A stretch of 64,000 nucleotides of DNA from Pegoplata infirma (taxonomy: Eukaryota; Arthropoda; Insecta; Diptera; Anthomyiidae), in the NCBI GenBank assembly GCA_963921195.1, contig OY992537.1, forward strand, positions 93,206,736-93,270,735, in the 5' to 3' direction. Each line of letters starts with the position of its first letter. Within the stretch, counting starts at the first letter, position 1. Under the pieces are notes generated by a model. The model was not told the origin of the DNA, ran no database searches, and saw only the letters and a list, made by a program, of their open reading frames with translations. A program made the position numbers and the translations under genes. This document shows positions 32,114 to 43,346 of this stretch, one piece after another.

Positions 32114-33644
32114 TGGGGCATTCCAGGTCAAATCACTTACTTTTAGACCCGACCACCTTCGATTAATTTTTTTTTTGATATGTTTAGTACATATTAAATG
32201 CAACTTGCTCTCAAATTTTCAGCTTTTTGTACCCAGTTGGTGTTGAGTAATCAATTTTTCAAAATGGCGATTTTTTCAAAAAAATTAAAAAATTGAAATA
32301 TTTAATTAATTTTGACCATTAAAGAAGATAGATATTTTAAAAAAAGTTGGACAACGTTTTGTTAGTATTTAAATGTAGTTTTAGAAAAAAAATATGAAAA
32401 AATTATTCGAAGTAATTATCACTTATTTTTTGGCGTTTAAAAATTAAAATCGACTTTTTGAAAAAGTCCGAAACCTTCGTTTTTTTTAAAGAAGTCTAAA
32501 AATTCTACTCTAAATTACGCAACTTTTAAGCTATAATTCGAGATAAGATCACTTTTCTTTCTATTTTTTAAAATTTTTCAAATTGCACCTTTTATTTTTT
32601 GACTCTGATTTATTTTATGTGGTGCTTCAAAAAAATAAAATTGGTAGATACTGACCCTAACTTACCCTAAATATATTCATTTGGAGGTAAAAATACGTCT
32701 CACAAAAATAAGGATGATCGGACATGGGTAAGGCGTTTCACATGGGCCTTGAAATTTAAAACACGGATTACAAGGAAAAATATGAATTTTTTTCTGTTTT
32801 CGCCAGTTAGATGCCAGGGGAAGTTGTAATAACTTGGTTGATTTTCAACCGATTTTAGTTTTTGGTACTTTATTAGAAAGGCATTTTACTCCATATCATA
32901 ATTCTGTAACCACTTGAATTTAAACTTAACTTAAAGTACCAAAAAATTGCGAAAACAGAAAAAAATCATATTTTTTCTTGTAATCCGTGTTTTTAACTTC
33001 AAGGCCCATGTGGAACGCCTTACCCATGTCCGATCATCCTTAAATTTTGTGAGACGTATTTTTACCTCCAAATGAATATATTTGGGGTAAGTTAGGGTCA
33101 GTATTTACCAATTTTATTTGTTTGGAGCACCATTTAAAATAAATCAGAGTCAAAAAATATAAGATGCAATTTTAAAAATTTGAAAAAAAAAAAAATAGAA
33201 AGAATAGTGATCTTATTTCGAATTATAGCTTAAAAGTTGCGTAATTTAGAGTAGAGTTTTTATAGTTTTTTACAAAAAAATCGAAGGTTTCGGACTTTTT
33301 CAAAAAGTCGATTTTAGTTTTGAAACGTTAAAAATAAGTGATAATTACTTCGAATAATTTTTTAATATTTTTTTTCTAAAACTACATTTTAATACCAACA
33401 AAACGCTGTCCAACTTTTTTTAAAATATCTATATATTTTACTGGTCAAATTTAATTGAAAATGTAAATTTTTAAATTTTTTTTAAAAAATCGCCATTTTG
33501 AAAAATTGATTACTTAACACCATCTTGAAATAAAAGGCTGAAAATTGGTGTCCGAGTTGCATTTAGTACTAAAACATATCCAAAAATAAAATAAATCGAA
33601 AGAGGTCGGGTCTAAAAGTGAGTGATTTGGCCTGAAATGCCCCA
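32114..33644. mobile_element. Foldback element, family C, full copy
   Basis: A 1.53-kb palindrome: the left terminus is TGGGGCATTCCAGGTCAAAT, the right terminus its diverged complement (GGCCTGAAATGCCCCA). Arms of about 690 bp pair through GACCCTAACTTACCC and GGCGATTTTTTC-like blocks; the centre lies near 32800-32830. TA follows on the right; CA stands on the left. Non-coding. Confidence 0.72.
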
Positions 33645-33962
33645 TATACTTTATGGGGTCCTAGACTGATATTTCGATGCGTTACACACGACAAAGTGAG
33701 TATACCCCCCAGGAAAATTTTTTGAACAAATTCCTGGGTCAGATTCTTGAATGTATTCTATGGTAATCACAACAAAATTTTCTATGTAAAATTATTTTTC
33801 AAAAAAACTACTTGCTCTAAAAAACGATTGCTTTTGGGACAATTTCAAACAAAAATCATTGATTCTGGAATGTTAAGTAGAATCGGTTGCAGGGTAAAAT
33901 GATGCGTTCTGGAACCGATTATTCGGAACAGAAAATTTTGCTGGGCCCATACTGTGGTTGGA
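33645..33962 (-). repeat. mini-me-like end with nested MITE
   Basis: ACTTTATGGGGTCCTAGACT to GTGAGTATACCCC is the mini-me-like segment next to the TA tract; CATACTGTGGTTGGAGAGTA follows after a MITE at about 33708-33945. Confidence 0.6.
33708..33945. mobile_element. Small MITE, CCCAGGAAAATTTT ends
   Basis: CCCAGGAAAATTTTTTG on the left and, read inward from the right, CCCAGCAAAATTTTCTG. It interrupts the mini-me-like ACCCCCATACTG block, which is continuous in other copies. The exact ends are blurred by C-runs. Superfamily unknown. Confidence 0.55.
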
Positions 33963-34530
33963 GAGTATAAAAATTGAAAAAATATGATAAAAAAAATTTA
34001 TGAAAAAAAAAATTTGATGAAAAAAAATTAATGAAAAAAAAATTAATGAAAAAAAAATTTATGAAAAAACAAAAAATTTATGAAAAAACAAAAAATTGAT
34101 GAAAAAATTGATAAAAAACAAAAAATGATGAAAAAAAAAAAAAAAAAAAATTATAAAAAAAAAAAATTTGATAAAAATGATGAAAAAAATTTATAAAAAA
34201 AAGTTTGATGAAAAAAAAAAGAAAAATTTATGAAAAAAAAAAATTGATGGAAAAAAATTTATGAAAAAAAAAAAAAAAAATTTTTGATGAAAAAAACAAT
34301 GTTACTTTTAATTCACCAGCTAGTGAAAAACGGTTTTATTCACCACGAGGTGAATCATTATCCAAGTTACAAACCCAAATTATTAAAATTTTTGGTTTTA
34401 AGAAAATGAAAACAGTAATTCTTTTCTTTTTTGTTAATCGTTAGCTTATATAGTCAATTTGAGGTGGCTTCCTGCAACTTTTTTAAAATAAGACACCAGC
34501 TTAAAAACATTATCATGTTAAAAAGCAAAA
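33963..34530 (+). repeat. Composite repeat: GATGAAAAA array plus R2 unit
   Basis: The array ends near 34300 and is followed by R2: TTATTCACCAGCTAGTGAAA, TTCACCACGAGGTGAA, GTTAGCTTATATAGTCAATT, AATAAGACACCAGC. This copy shows the uninterrupted GCTTATATAGTC site that carries hAT-like insertions at 50886 and 59362. Confidence 0.7.
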
Positions 34531-35120
34531 GAAAAAAGAAAGGAAAGGAAAAGAAGAATTTTTTTATAGAAAAAAAAAAAAACAAGAATTTCTTCTATGA
34601 CAAATTTCTAAGAATCATACAATTTTTCTAAAGGAAAAATGTCTCGGAATGTTAGAAAATTTCTATATGAAAAAGTCTCAGAATGTAAAAAAATTTTCTT
34701 TGGAAAAAAACAAGAATTTTTCTAGAACGAAAATTTGGGAATTTTTCTTATCGAAAAAATCTTTAAATTTTTCTACAGGAAAAATTTGAGAGTTTTTCTT
34801 TTGGAATAAATTTTCTATTCAAAAAATGTGTAAGAATCTGAGACTTTTTATACATTGAATCTGAGATCTATGAAAACGTATAAGATTCTGAGATTTTTTC
34901 TATTTGAAAAATGTCTCAGAATATAAGACTTTTCTGTAGGAAAATTTCTGAGACTCAGAATCTGATATTTTTCCTATAAAATAAATAAATCTTTAGCTTC
35001 AGATTTATTTATTTTCTATATGAAAAAAGCATCAGAATCTTAGACTTTGTCTAGAAAAAATTTCCTAGATTCTCAAACTTTTTTTTCCATAGAAAAGTTT
35101 CTCAGAATCTAGGAAAAAAA
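34531..35120. repeat. Degenerate TCTGAGA/TTTTTCTATAG array
   Basis: Irregular repeats of words such as TTTTTCTATATGAAAAA and GTCTCAGAATGT, spaced about 30-45 bp. They match the interior of the hAT-like element at 27781 in kind, but I see no ends here. Shorter patches lie at 42230-42310 and 52290-52350. Confidence 0.5.
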
Positions 35121-35254
35121 CCCCAAACCCCCAAAAAACTTATTTAAATCTTTATTATAATTTATTTTTTGATTTTTCTAATCTTGGCACTTTCTAAAGA
35201 AAAGATATTCAAAATCACAAAATGTTGGTGTAGAAAAAACATTTTGGTATGTTA

Positions 35255-35786
35255 CAAAGTATGTCAACCCTTCTGTGCCGATTTGCATGAAACTTAAAAT
35301 ATATAAAAAAGAGACAATTCTTAGGTTGGGGTGTCTTGGCTAATCGGACGTATCGGTGATTAAGGGCTCAAAAAATAGGCCAAAAAATTGCGAAAAAATT
35401 GTTTTTTTTTTTGGATTTTGTAGCCATTTCTTTCTAAGAAAGTGATGATGTTTTCATGTGAAAAGAAAAGTTTTTTTTAATGCCTATTCAACGGTGGCAT
35501 ACACCTACGAAATCCACACGAATAAAAAATAATTCTTTTTAATTATTTAAGACGACAAATAGTTTAGCTCCAGACGACATTCCTGTTAGTTCGGTAGTTA
35601 TCGACATTTTCCCAAAGATCCATATTGTTTCATAAGGGGACAACGATCATTTTAAACACTGATATGACCGATAAGCTGAGACACCCTAACCTTAAAATCG
35701 TCTATTTTTATATATTATATATATTATAGTTTCAGTCAAATCGGTTAATAAGGGTTGAGATACTTTCCTTGTAATGGAGTAAAATA
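35255..35786. mobile_element. Palindromic element, family G, copy 2
   Basis: GTCAACCCTTCTGTGCCGAT and AGGTTGGGGTGTCTTGGCT on the left face their complements at 35665-35786 (AAATCGGTTAATAAGGGTTG). The centre is not palindromic. It is the clearest copy of the family. Confidence 0.6.
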
Positions 35787-35879
35787 AAATTAAAAAAACA
35801 CTATTAAATTTTTATTAAATTACACCGCTCTACAAATCTGAGGTTTGTCGCTGCGTTTTGAATGAAACCAAAAAAAGTT

Positions 35880-36465
35880 TATAGGTTTTGGTTTCCCGAT
35901 TCCGAAATGGTCACTCAAATTTTTCTATCACGTCACAATTTTGAGAAAATCGCGGTTAAAGTGTCAAAAAAGGCCCATTTTGGCCATTTTTGAGCGCCTA
36001 TAAAATAAGATCCTGACATGCGAATGACTTGATATCAAGCTCATTCGAAAGTTCGTAATTTTCTCTTTAAGACAAAATTAAATCCTATTGGAATTTAATT
36101 TTTTATAATGGTGAAAAAATCATTAGACACAAGTGCTTTAAATCTAATATTTACGTGTGTATTTGTATGCAAATTTGTTAAAAAACACTGTGTAAATAAA
36201 CTGAATATTTAAAAAATGGAAGGTTTTTTGTTAATGATGGTTTTACCATTTTAGAAATTAAATTCCAAGAACATTTTTTCTTGTCTTATAGAGAAAATCA
36301 CATACTTTTGAATGAGCTTGATACCAAGTCAGTCGCATGTCAGGATCTTATATTATAAGCTTTCAAAATGGGTCGAAAATGGCCTTTTTCGGCACTTTAA
36401 CCGCAAATAACTCAAAATCCTGACGTGATACACATTTTTGGGTTGCAGATTCGGAATCAAATTTT
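35880..36465. mobile_element. Palindromic element, family I
   Basis: Arms of about 240 bp: GATTCCGAAATGGTCACTCA, CGCGGTTAAAGTG and AAGATCCTGACATGCGAATG on the left pair with CAGTCGCATGTCAGGATCTT, CACTTTAACCGC and CAGATTCGGAATC on the right. The loop is near 36100-36240. Boundaries are approximate and no duplication was found. Only one copy is in the window. Confidence 0.6.
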
Positions 36466-37089
36466 TAAAAAATTTTTGATTAAATTTTTAATCGCGCCAA
36501 TTGAAAAATTACACAATTTTTTTTTGAAATTTAAACAATTCACTACTCAAAATTCCTTTTCCCATATTTTTTTCTGTGTTTCTAAAAAAATTTTAATTAG
36601 AATGTACTTTTAGGCTTTCAAAAACTCATAAATGGTCAATTCATTTATATTAATTAAAATTACATTATCTTAAACATTATAACATTAAATCATTATTATC
36701 ACTTAATGGAATAACAAATATATACATATACATATATATTTACATGCATTACATACATTGTAAATGTATTCAAAGCAAAAATCTTTTCGAAATAAAAATC
36801 TGTATTTATTTACATAACTAATTCAGATATAAGGGCAATAACATATCATAACGTTAATGTATAAATACTTAATTCAATGTTAGACAAACTTCCATTTATT
36901 TCACCTCCAGCATCTTCTTCGCCATTATGCCAATTGGTATATGGTTGATTGTGAGATTATCGGCTAATATGCAGTCCTTGTGTGTTAAAATTGGAAAAAA
37001 ACATATTCCACTTTTTTATTTTCTTTACAATAAAACTTTTTAAATTCTTTGCATTCGGAATTTTTTTTTTTCAAAAATCATTTTGATAC
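36466..37089. other. No recognised gene
   Basis: AT-rich, with a short TATACATATACATATATAT microsatellite near 36720. There is no supported frame or repeat family. Confidence 0.45.
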
Positions 37090-37860
37090 AAGGGAACAAG
37101 AAAGGTATCTCAACCCTTATAAACCGATTTGCATAAAACTTAAATTATATATATCATAGATGGGACTAATTAATTAATGGCACCAATTAATTGATGGTTT
37201 AATTACCATTAAATTGATGTCAATGGTAATGAAATTTTTTTCATTACAATTGGTTGTATCAATTGCACCAATTAAATTACTAATCAATTTAATTACTAAT
37301 GAAAATTAAAAAAAAATAATTACCATTGGTATGGCATCAATTAAAAAAAATAATTACCATTAGTAAAAGTCGTCACAATATTGTCAAAATCGTTAATATT
37401 TGAAAATATCTGTTGTTTTTTGTTATTTTGTATTTCAATTTTTCACATTTTATGAACCAAACGCACGCTTGCCTTTTGTATAACACAATATTTGAAGTTT
37501 TTTTCTTTGCGTTTAGATTTTTGTCTTTATTCATATTTAAAAAAAAAACATGCTTTGATGTTTAAATTTATAACTTTCAAAAAGACAAAAAATTGTAAAC
37601 AAATGGTTTTGAAACCAATTATAATTGGTGTTTTTCAACAATTGGTGCATTTCATTACAATTGTTAATTATTTTTTCAATTAAAAAAATTTAATTACCAT
37701 TAAATGGTAATGAAATTTTTTTCATTACCATTGATATCAACCAATGGTAATTAAATTTCAATGGTAATGAAAAATTCCCATCTATGATATATATAAAAGA
37801 GATAATTCTAAGGTTGGGGTGTCTCGGCTTATCGGCCATATGGTGGTAGCTATTTTTAAA
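37090..37860. repeat. Family G fragment split by a hAT-like element
   Basis: GTATCTCAACCCTTATAAAC to AACTTAAATTATAT precedes the insertion and ATAAAAGAGATAATTCTAAG to CTCGGCTTATCGGCC follows it, in the same order as family G copies 1 and 2. Only the left half of the family is present. Confidence 0.6.
37155..37786. mobile_element. hAT-like palindrome with ATTACCATT words
   Basis: Exact inverted ends CATAGATGGGA / TCCCATCTATG, flanked by ATATATAT on both sides (37147-37154, 37787-37794). That duplication is low-complexity, but the family G host gives independent support for the junctions. ATTACCATT, or its complement AATGGTAAT, occurs many times near both ends. 632 bp with no coding domain. 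Confidence 0.62.
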
Positions 37861-38117
37861 AGGATATTTAAAATTCAAAATTCTGCAAAAGAAATTTAAA
37901 CGCCAAAAATGATGCTGAAATTTCCCAGTAATCTCCGAATCAACCACATACATAAATAATATTAAAAGAGTAAACGTGACTTATCATCATAAATCATTTA
38001 GCAAGTTAATTATTGCATAAAATGAACATAAAACGACCAATAAATGGTTTAGTTCTTCCGTATGTATCTTTGTAACAAAACTAAATGAATGAATGCAATT
38101 TAATTTACGGAAAATGT
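37861..38117. other. No recognised feature
   Basis: AT-rich spacer between a family G fragment and the element beginning AGGGGAAGCTC. Confidence 0.4.
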
Positions 38118-38624
38118 AGGGGAAGCTCGACACACTTGATCCCTTAGAAGACTTGATCCCCCCCCCAAATCTCAAAAACTAAATAAGTTAAAATTTTTTT
38201 GTGTAGCGTTTATTAGTCCTATTAGTAGCCTTATTATTTTAATATTTTGTTTTTGTACTTCTCTTAAATGGGGAGCATGCACCGAACACCACTGAAAATT
38301 TGACTATGTTTGTGTTTTTTTCTGAGGTTACTTGAAAAGGGTTTTTGAAGTTTGTGTTCAATATCCAAAATGGCTCTTGTTCTGTGGTTAAAGAGTACAA
38401 TGTCACGTATTAATTTGCATTTATAATTTTTGGATTGGCTTTTTTACTTTTTTTGTATTACACAAAAATGTAAAAAAGTCCTTTTTAACACACTTGATCC
38501 CTTTTTTAATTATACAGTTGATCCCGAGGATCAAGTGTATATTGTTTGACAATTATATATATTAACGGTTGGTATAAGGTCGTTTATTGATCTTGATGTT
38601 GGTATTTATTATTTATGTTTATCT

Positions 38625-39435
38625 ACACTCAAAATAATTACTCTGTTAAATACTCTGTAAAATGACTGTAATCTCAATTCGACAAATATTTGACAAAGTT
38701 ATCTGTCGAAATACAGATTTTAAAAAAATACTTTGTATTTTCTTGTGACCGAAAAACAAAATTTTATCTGTAATTTTACTTTTTACTTTGTAATCTCTAT
38801 TTTACAGATAATAAACAGTTTTTTTGTTAAAATACGAATTTTAGAAAAATACTTTGTTTTTTTCTCGTAACCAAAATACTAAATTTCATTTGTAATTTTA
38901 CTTATTGCTCTGTAAAAATAAAAATCACTTCAAAAAACTAAACCCCCCTTTAAAAAGTGTCTTAAATTACAATAACAACTGGTAATTTTACGAGGATGAC
39001 GTATAAAATTGGAGTTACTTGTTAAAAACTTATAATATTCACAAAAATAAAAAATTAAATTTGCAATTTGGAAGCATTAAAGCGGCAAAATTTAACAAAA
39101 TTTTAATGCTTTTGAAGCAGAGAAGTTTTACTCATAAAATCGATTTAACTAAAACTTTGTAAATTTACAGAGTTTTTTTTTGTAAAATTTTGAACTCATA
39201 AAATGCATTTAACTCAAACTTTGTAAATTCACAGAGCTTTTTTGGTAAAATTCTTTTCCGTTTTATCAATATTTTACAGATAATTCTATAAATTTACAGT
39301 TTTTTTTTATCGAAATCATTTTACAGACTTTTCTTCGTAAAATAACAAAAAATCTTGCTGGTTGGAAATCTATGGTATTTTCTGCTGGCTCAGCAGAGTA
39401 TCTCTGTAATTTAACAGAGTGATTATTTTGAGTGT
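38625..39435. mobile_element. TIR element, ACACTCAAAATAATNACTCTG ends, copy 1
   Basis: The left end is ACACTCAAAATAATTACTCT and the right end, read inward, ACACTCAAAATAATCACTCT. TTTACAGAGT-type words recur throughout. No clear duplication. Its other copy lies inverted at 40139-40719. Confidence 0.7.
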
Positions 39436-39879
39436 ATCAGTTGGCTGCAGTGTTAATAAGTTGTGAAAAGTCAACGACTTCAGAAAAGTCTTTCTTTTCA
39501 ATTTGATGTCGAACTGATCAGTTCAATTAATCGTCCGGTGTAAGTATTTAGAAGTTTAAAAAAATTATTAAATTTATTTCCTATGTGTACTTAATAAAAT
39601 AAAAATAAATATAAAAATTATTATGTGCTTTTAGTGAAAAATTTTAAATAAAGATGGAAACTTCTTATAAAAGAAAAGCAGGTGTCAAAAAACGATTTCC
39701 AATAAATTCTGAAAATTTAAAAAATGCAGTATTTGAAGTGATCAATGACGCAAAGAGCATTTTATGAAATAAACGAAATGTGTTTTTAAGTTACTCAATA
39801 ATATATAATATAATAATATATAATTTGATCCAATGATCAGTTTTTATTTATTTTTCCAATTTTTATTTACAACGCATTT

Positions 39880-40021
39880 TAAATAATTTTAACCTAACCG
39901 AGAACTGGTAACAATGACCGTCGTCTCGTTGTAGCGAAATCGACCAAGGGTTTTAATGGGAATCGAACCCATGACCCCCTGTTTCATAGGCTAGCACGCT
40001 ACCAACTAGCCTACAGGGCCC
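39880..40021 (-). mobile_element. tRNA-derived SINE
   Basis: On the minus strand an A-box-like TAGGCTAGTTGG (40002-40013) and a B-box GGTTCGATTCC (39960-39970) are spaced about 31 bp, with a good T-arm (ATGGG/CCCAT). The anticodon arm has a GAA loop but mismatched stem pairs, and the acceptor stem does not close, so this is not a working tRNA gene. About 80 bp of unrelated body follows (GGTCGATTTCGCTACAACGA), ending in AT-rich sequence. A- and B-boxes would form an internal RNA polymerase III promoter. Confidence 0.6.
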
Positions 40022-40138
40022 CCCTCAATACAATAAATATTTTTAAGAGAATACAAATAATTTGTTTTTTTATGTTACTAAAGGTGGCTTCAGACTATAA
40101 TATTTGTAATAATATCTGTCAAAATTTTGTGTAAAACC

Positions 40139-40719
40139 TACACTCAAAATAATCACTCTGTTAAATTACAGAGATACTCTGCTGAGCCAGCAGAAAATAC
40201 CATAGATTTCCAACCAGCAAGATTTTTTGTTATTTTACGAAGAAAACTCTGTAAAATGATTTCGATAAAAAAAAAACTGTAAATTTACAGAATTATCTGT
40301 AAAATACTGATAAAACCAAGAAAAATTTTACCAAAAAACTCTGTAAATTAACAAAGTTTTAGTTAAATGCATTTATGAGTTCAAAATTTTACAAAAAAAA
40401 CTGTAAATTTACAAAGTTTTAGTTAAATCCATTTTATGAGTAAAACTTCTCTGCTTCAAAAACATTAATTAAAATTAAAATTTTGTTAAATTTTCCCGCT
40501 TTAATGCTTCCAAATTGTAAATTTACTTTTTTATTTTTGTGAAAATTACAAGTTTTTAGCGAGTAACTCCAATTTTACAAAATTTTGTTTTTCGGTCACA
40601 AGAAAATACGAAGTATTTTCTTAAAATCTGTATTTCGACAGATAACTTTGTCAAATATCTGTCGAATTGAGATTACAGTCATTTTACAGAGTATTTAACA
40701 GAGTAATTATTTTGAGTGT
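40139..40719. mobile_element. TIR element, ACACTCAAAATAAT ends, copy 2
   Basis: It starts ACACTCAAAATAATCACTCT and ends AATTATTTTGAGTGT. It is the reverse-oriented, internally shorter relative of the copy at 38625, sharing GAGCCAGCAGAAAATACCAT and GTCGAATTGAGATTACAGTC blocks. Confidence 0.7.
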
Positions 40720-41349
40720 ATAAAATAGTATGCTGTAAACACAAATCGGTATAAAACCAAGAGAAATACGGATTGAAAAATGACAAGCGGATACGTATTC
40801 TCATTTTTAGAAATTTCTCTAAAAATGAGAAAACGTATACGCTTTTCATAAGATCAGGGTTGTATTTATTTTGATAATATTTAAGATGTGATGGTGTAAA
40901 TACGCAAAGGATTTTTAAAAAGATTTTTTGACAAGCGGAGAAAATTTTGTATTATTTAAGATACGTATTTTCTTACGACTCAGTATTATGGTCTGAAGTG
41001 GGCTTAAATAAAATAAAAAAAAATAATTTTTGTGACATTGTTGTATATGTTTTTTCTTGTAATACACTTGATCCCCGGGGATCAAATCACTTTAATGAAT
41101 ACACATGATCCCGGGAACAAGTGTCTAATGCGAGGGATCAAGTATGTTGTAGCATATAGACACTTGATCCTTTTTCGCTATTTTAATTTTTTTGCTATAA
41201 ATAAAAAAAAAAAATTTTGTAATTTTTTATATTGCCATTGGAGATACCCCTTACAGAGAGCTTTAAAAAAAATTTACTTCAAGAAAATATATGAATTAGT
41301 TTAGAAGTTATAAGTGTTTGCCTTTTTAGGGATCAAGTGTATTGAGCTT

Positions 41350-42117
41350 CCCGAGTAAAAAAGATTATATATGTTTATATTTAATTATATAAAGACATCA
41401 TATATATTCATATAGAATTTGATGCGAAAAATGAGTCGATAAAACCATATAAAGTTGCATTAAATTTGATATAATTTGATGTGATTTTAATATAATTTTA
41501 TATGATTTGATGCGAAAATTGGCCCCTTTTTTAGAAAAATTTATGCAATTATATATAATTAAATAAAACAAAATCCAAAAAAAAACCAAAAAAAAAATTA
41601 TATTAAATTATATATAAAGAACTTAGATTTTTTTTCATAAATTTTGCATTATATATAATAACATATAAAATTTTTAAAACAAATGTTTAAGGTTTAGGTT
41701 TGGAACTTAAAAAAAAAAAAAAATTCTGGACTTAGAAAAATTTTCAAAAGTTATATCAAATTATATATAAAGGACTTAGATTTTTTTTTAATTTTACTCA
41801 TATAAGATTACATATGATTCAGAAAAAAGTTGCATAAAGTTTTATATAAAATGTCTTCAAATATTTTGTTATATTAAATTATATAAAAAAACAGACAGAA
41901 TTTTATATTTCATATGTAATTATATAAACTAACTTTAATCATATGTTATTATGTATAACTTAACATTTTCTTTTATATAATTTTATATAAGAAAAAAATA
42001 CGAAGTGCAAATATATATAATCTTATATGATAGCAAAACAATTTACGTATAAATTTATCAAATAATATATGTTTATACAAAAATAAGTAAAATTATATAT
42101 AATCTTTTTTACTCGGG
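41350..42117. mobile_element. Palindrome with CCCGAGTAAAAAAG ends
   Basis: CCCGAGTAAAAAAGATTATA faces its complement at 42095-42117. TATATAAT-type words fill the 768-bp interior. It is inserted near the right end of the AGGGGAAGCTC element, whose end sequence is restored by removing it with a 2-bp TT duplication. Confidence 0.62.
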
Positions 42118-42520
42118 TTCCCCTATATTTTTTTTGCATGTACTTTAAAATAGAGTTTTAAACTCGAATATATTTTAATTTATGTTATACCACTACTGAA
42201 TTGTACACTTAAAAAAAAGGTAGAAAATATCTCCAGATCCTGAGACTTTTTCTATTTAGGAAAAAGTCTCAAAATCTAAAAAATGTTCTACATTAAAAAA
42301 AAGTGAACTAAAATCTGGAAAAATTAGCTCAATTTTAATAAAAAGAGGGAATGATTTGGCTCCAAAGATTTTTTTCTTGGTTTTAGTTCATAATTTTCCC
42401 AAAAATAAGGAAAAAAAAGTTATTTAATTTTAAGTCAATTTTAACTAGAAAATGGGAAAAATTATACATATATTACACTTTAGTTAATTCACATTTTAGA
42501 AATAGATTGGGTCTAGACCC

Positions 42521-42551
42521 TGGACCCATGGGTTCGGACCCCATGGGTCCA
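42521..42551. repeat. GC-rich perfect hairpin
   Basis: TGGACCCATGGG and its exact complement are separated by a 7-base loop, TTCGGAC. Neighbouring sequence contains further GACCC/GGGTC words (GGGTCTAGACCC, GAGACCCTGTTGGGTCC). This is unusual in such AT-rich surroundings; no function assigned. Confidence 0.7.
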
Positions 42552-43346
42552 GCCCCTGTTAACTCGAGACCCTGTTGGGTCCTTTAAGGGTCCCCATAGA
42601 TTTTGACCCAAAACTTGTGTCCGTTTCGCTCTACCTTGCTTAGTTTTTGAGATACGGTAATAAGGGGCCTGATAGGGTCTTGCGAATCTTAAAAACTGGA
42701 TAAATCAACAACTATTAATCGGAGGGCTTTCGGGTATTTTGCGGAAGTGTTCTACGAGTCAAGAGCTACAAAAATGACGTTGGACCTTTTCTCGTGTTGG
42801 CAGTATTTACCGAGATATGTGCATTAGACTGGCACTTTTTTCTCAACTTTCGATTTCCCAAGTGTCCGGGCAAATTTTTATTGTTCAAGGTCTAAAACTT
42901 ATGTGGTACAAATTTTAGGTCAATCGGATTAAATTAACCCGTGGCTCCCGGCGGTCAAAGTTTTGGATTTTTGAAAAATTAAAAAAAAATAAATAAAAAA
43001 TGTAAATTTCTTTCGACACATCATATCTGTTAATTTTGATGCGGTGAGCACGAATATAAAAAAAAAAAAAATTAAAATCGGTCGAACGGTTTTCGAGATA
43101 TCGCCATTTGAAATTTGCAAAAAATGGCGGTTTTTTCCTACGTTCAAGAAATTTTTTAAAAAACATTACAATTTTTTTCCCTCGGCCATTTCATAGAGCT
43201 TAAGACAATCTTTCATTTAAATCTAATTTGAGCCAAATCCGATCATTTTATCCCGTGGCGCTCTTCGGTCAAAGTTTTGGATTTTTAAAAAATTTCCACC
43301 AAAAAAAATTAGATTTTTTAAAAATTAAAAAAAAATGTTTTTGATA

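Larger units (their letters stand above)
38118..42124. mobile_element. Element with AGGGGAAGCTC ends and repeated ACTTGATCC boxes
   Basis: The left end AGGGGAAGCTCGACACACTT is matched by an inverted right end (AAGTGTATTGAGCTT, then CCCCT after a nested insertion). Subterminal ACTTGATCC boxes lie at 38134, 38151 and 38492 on the left and, in both orientations, at about 41066, 41134, 41162 and 41329 on the right, with variants at 38518-38536 and 41104. Such iterated boxes would suit transposase binding, but no transposase is present. Inside are two ACACTCAAAAT elements, a SINE and a palindrome. Class unknown. Confidence 0.6.

Noticed and set aside
39950..40021. A possible tRNA-Phe gene (GAA loop) on the minus strand
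   Set aside because: The anticodon stem has mismatches and the acceptor stem does not close; the body continues into unrelated sequence, so a SINE head is more likely.
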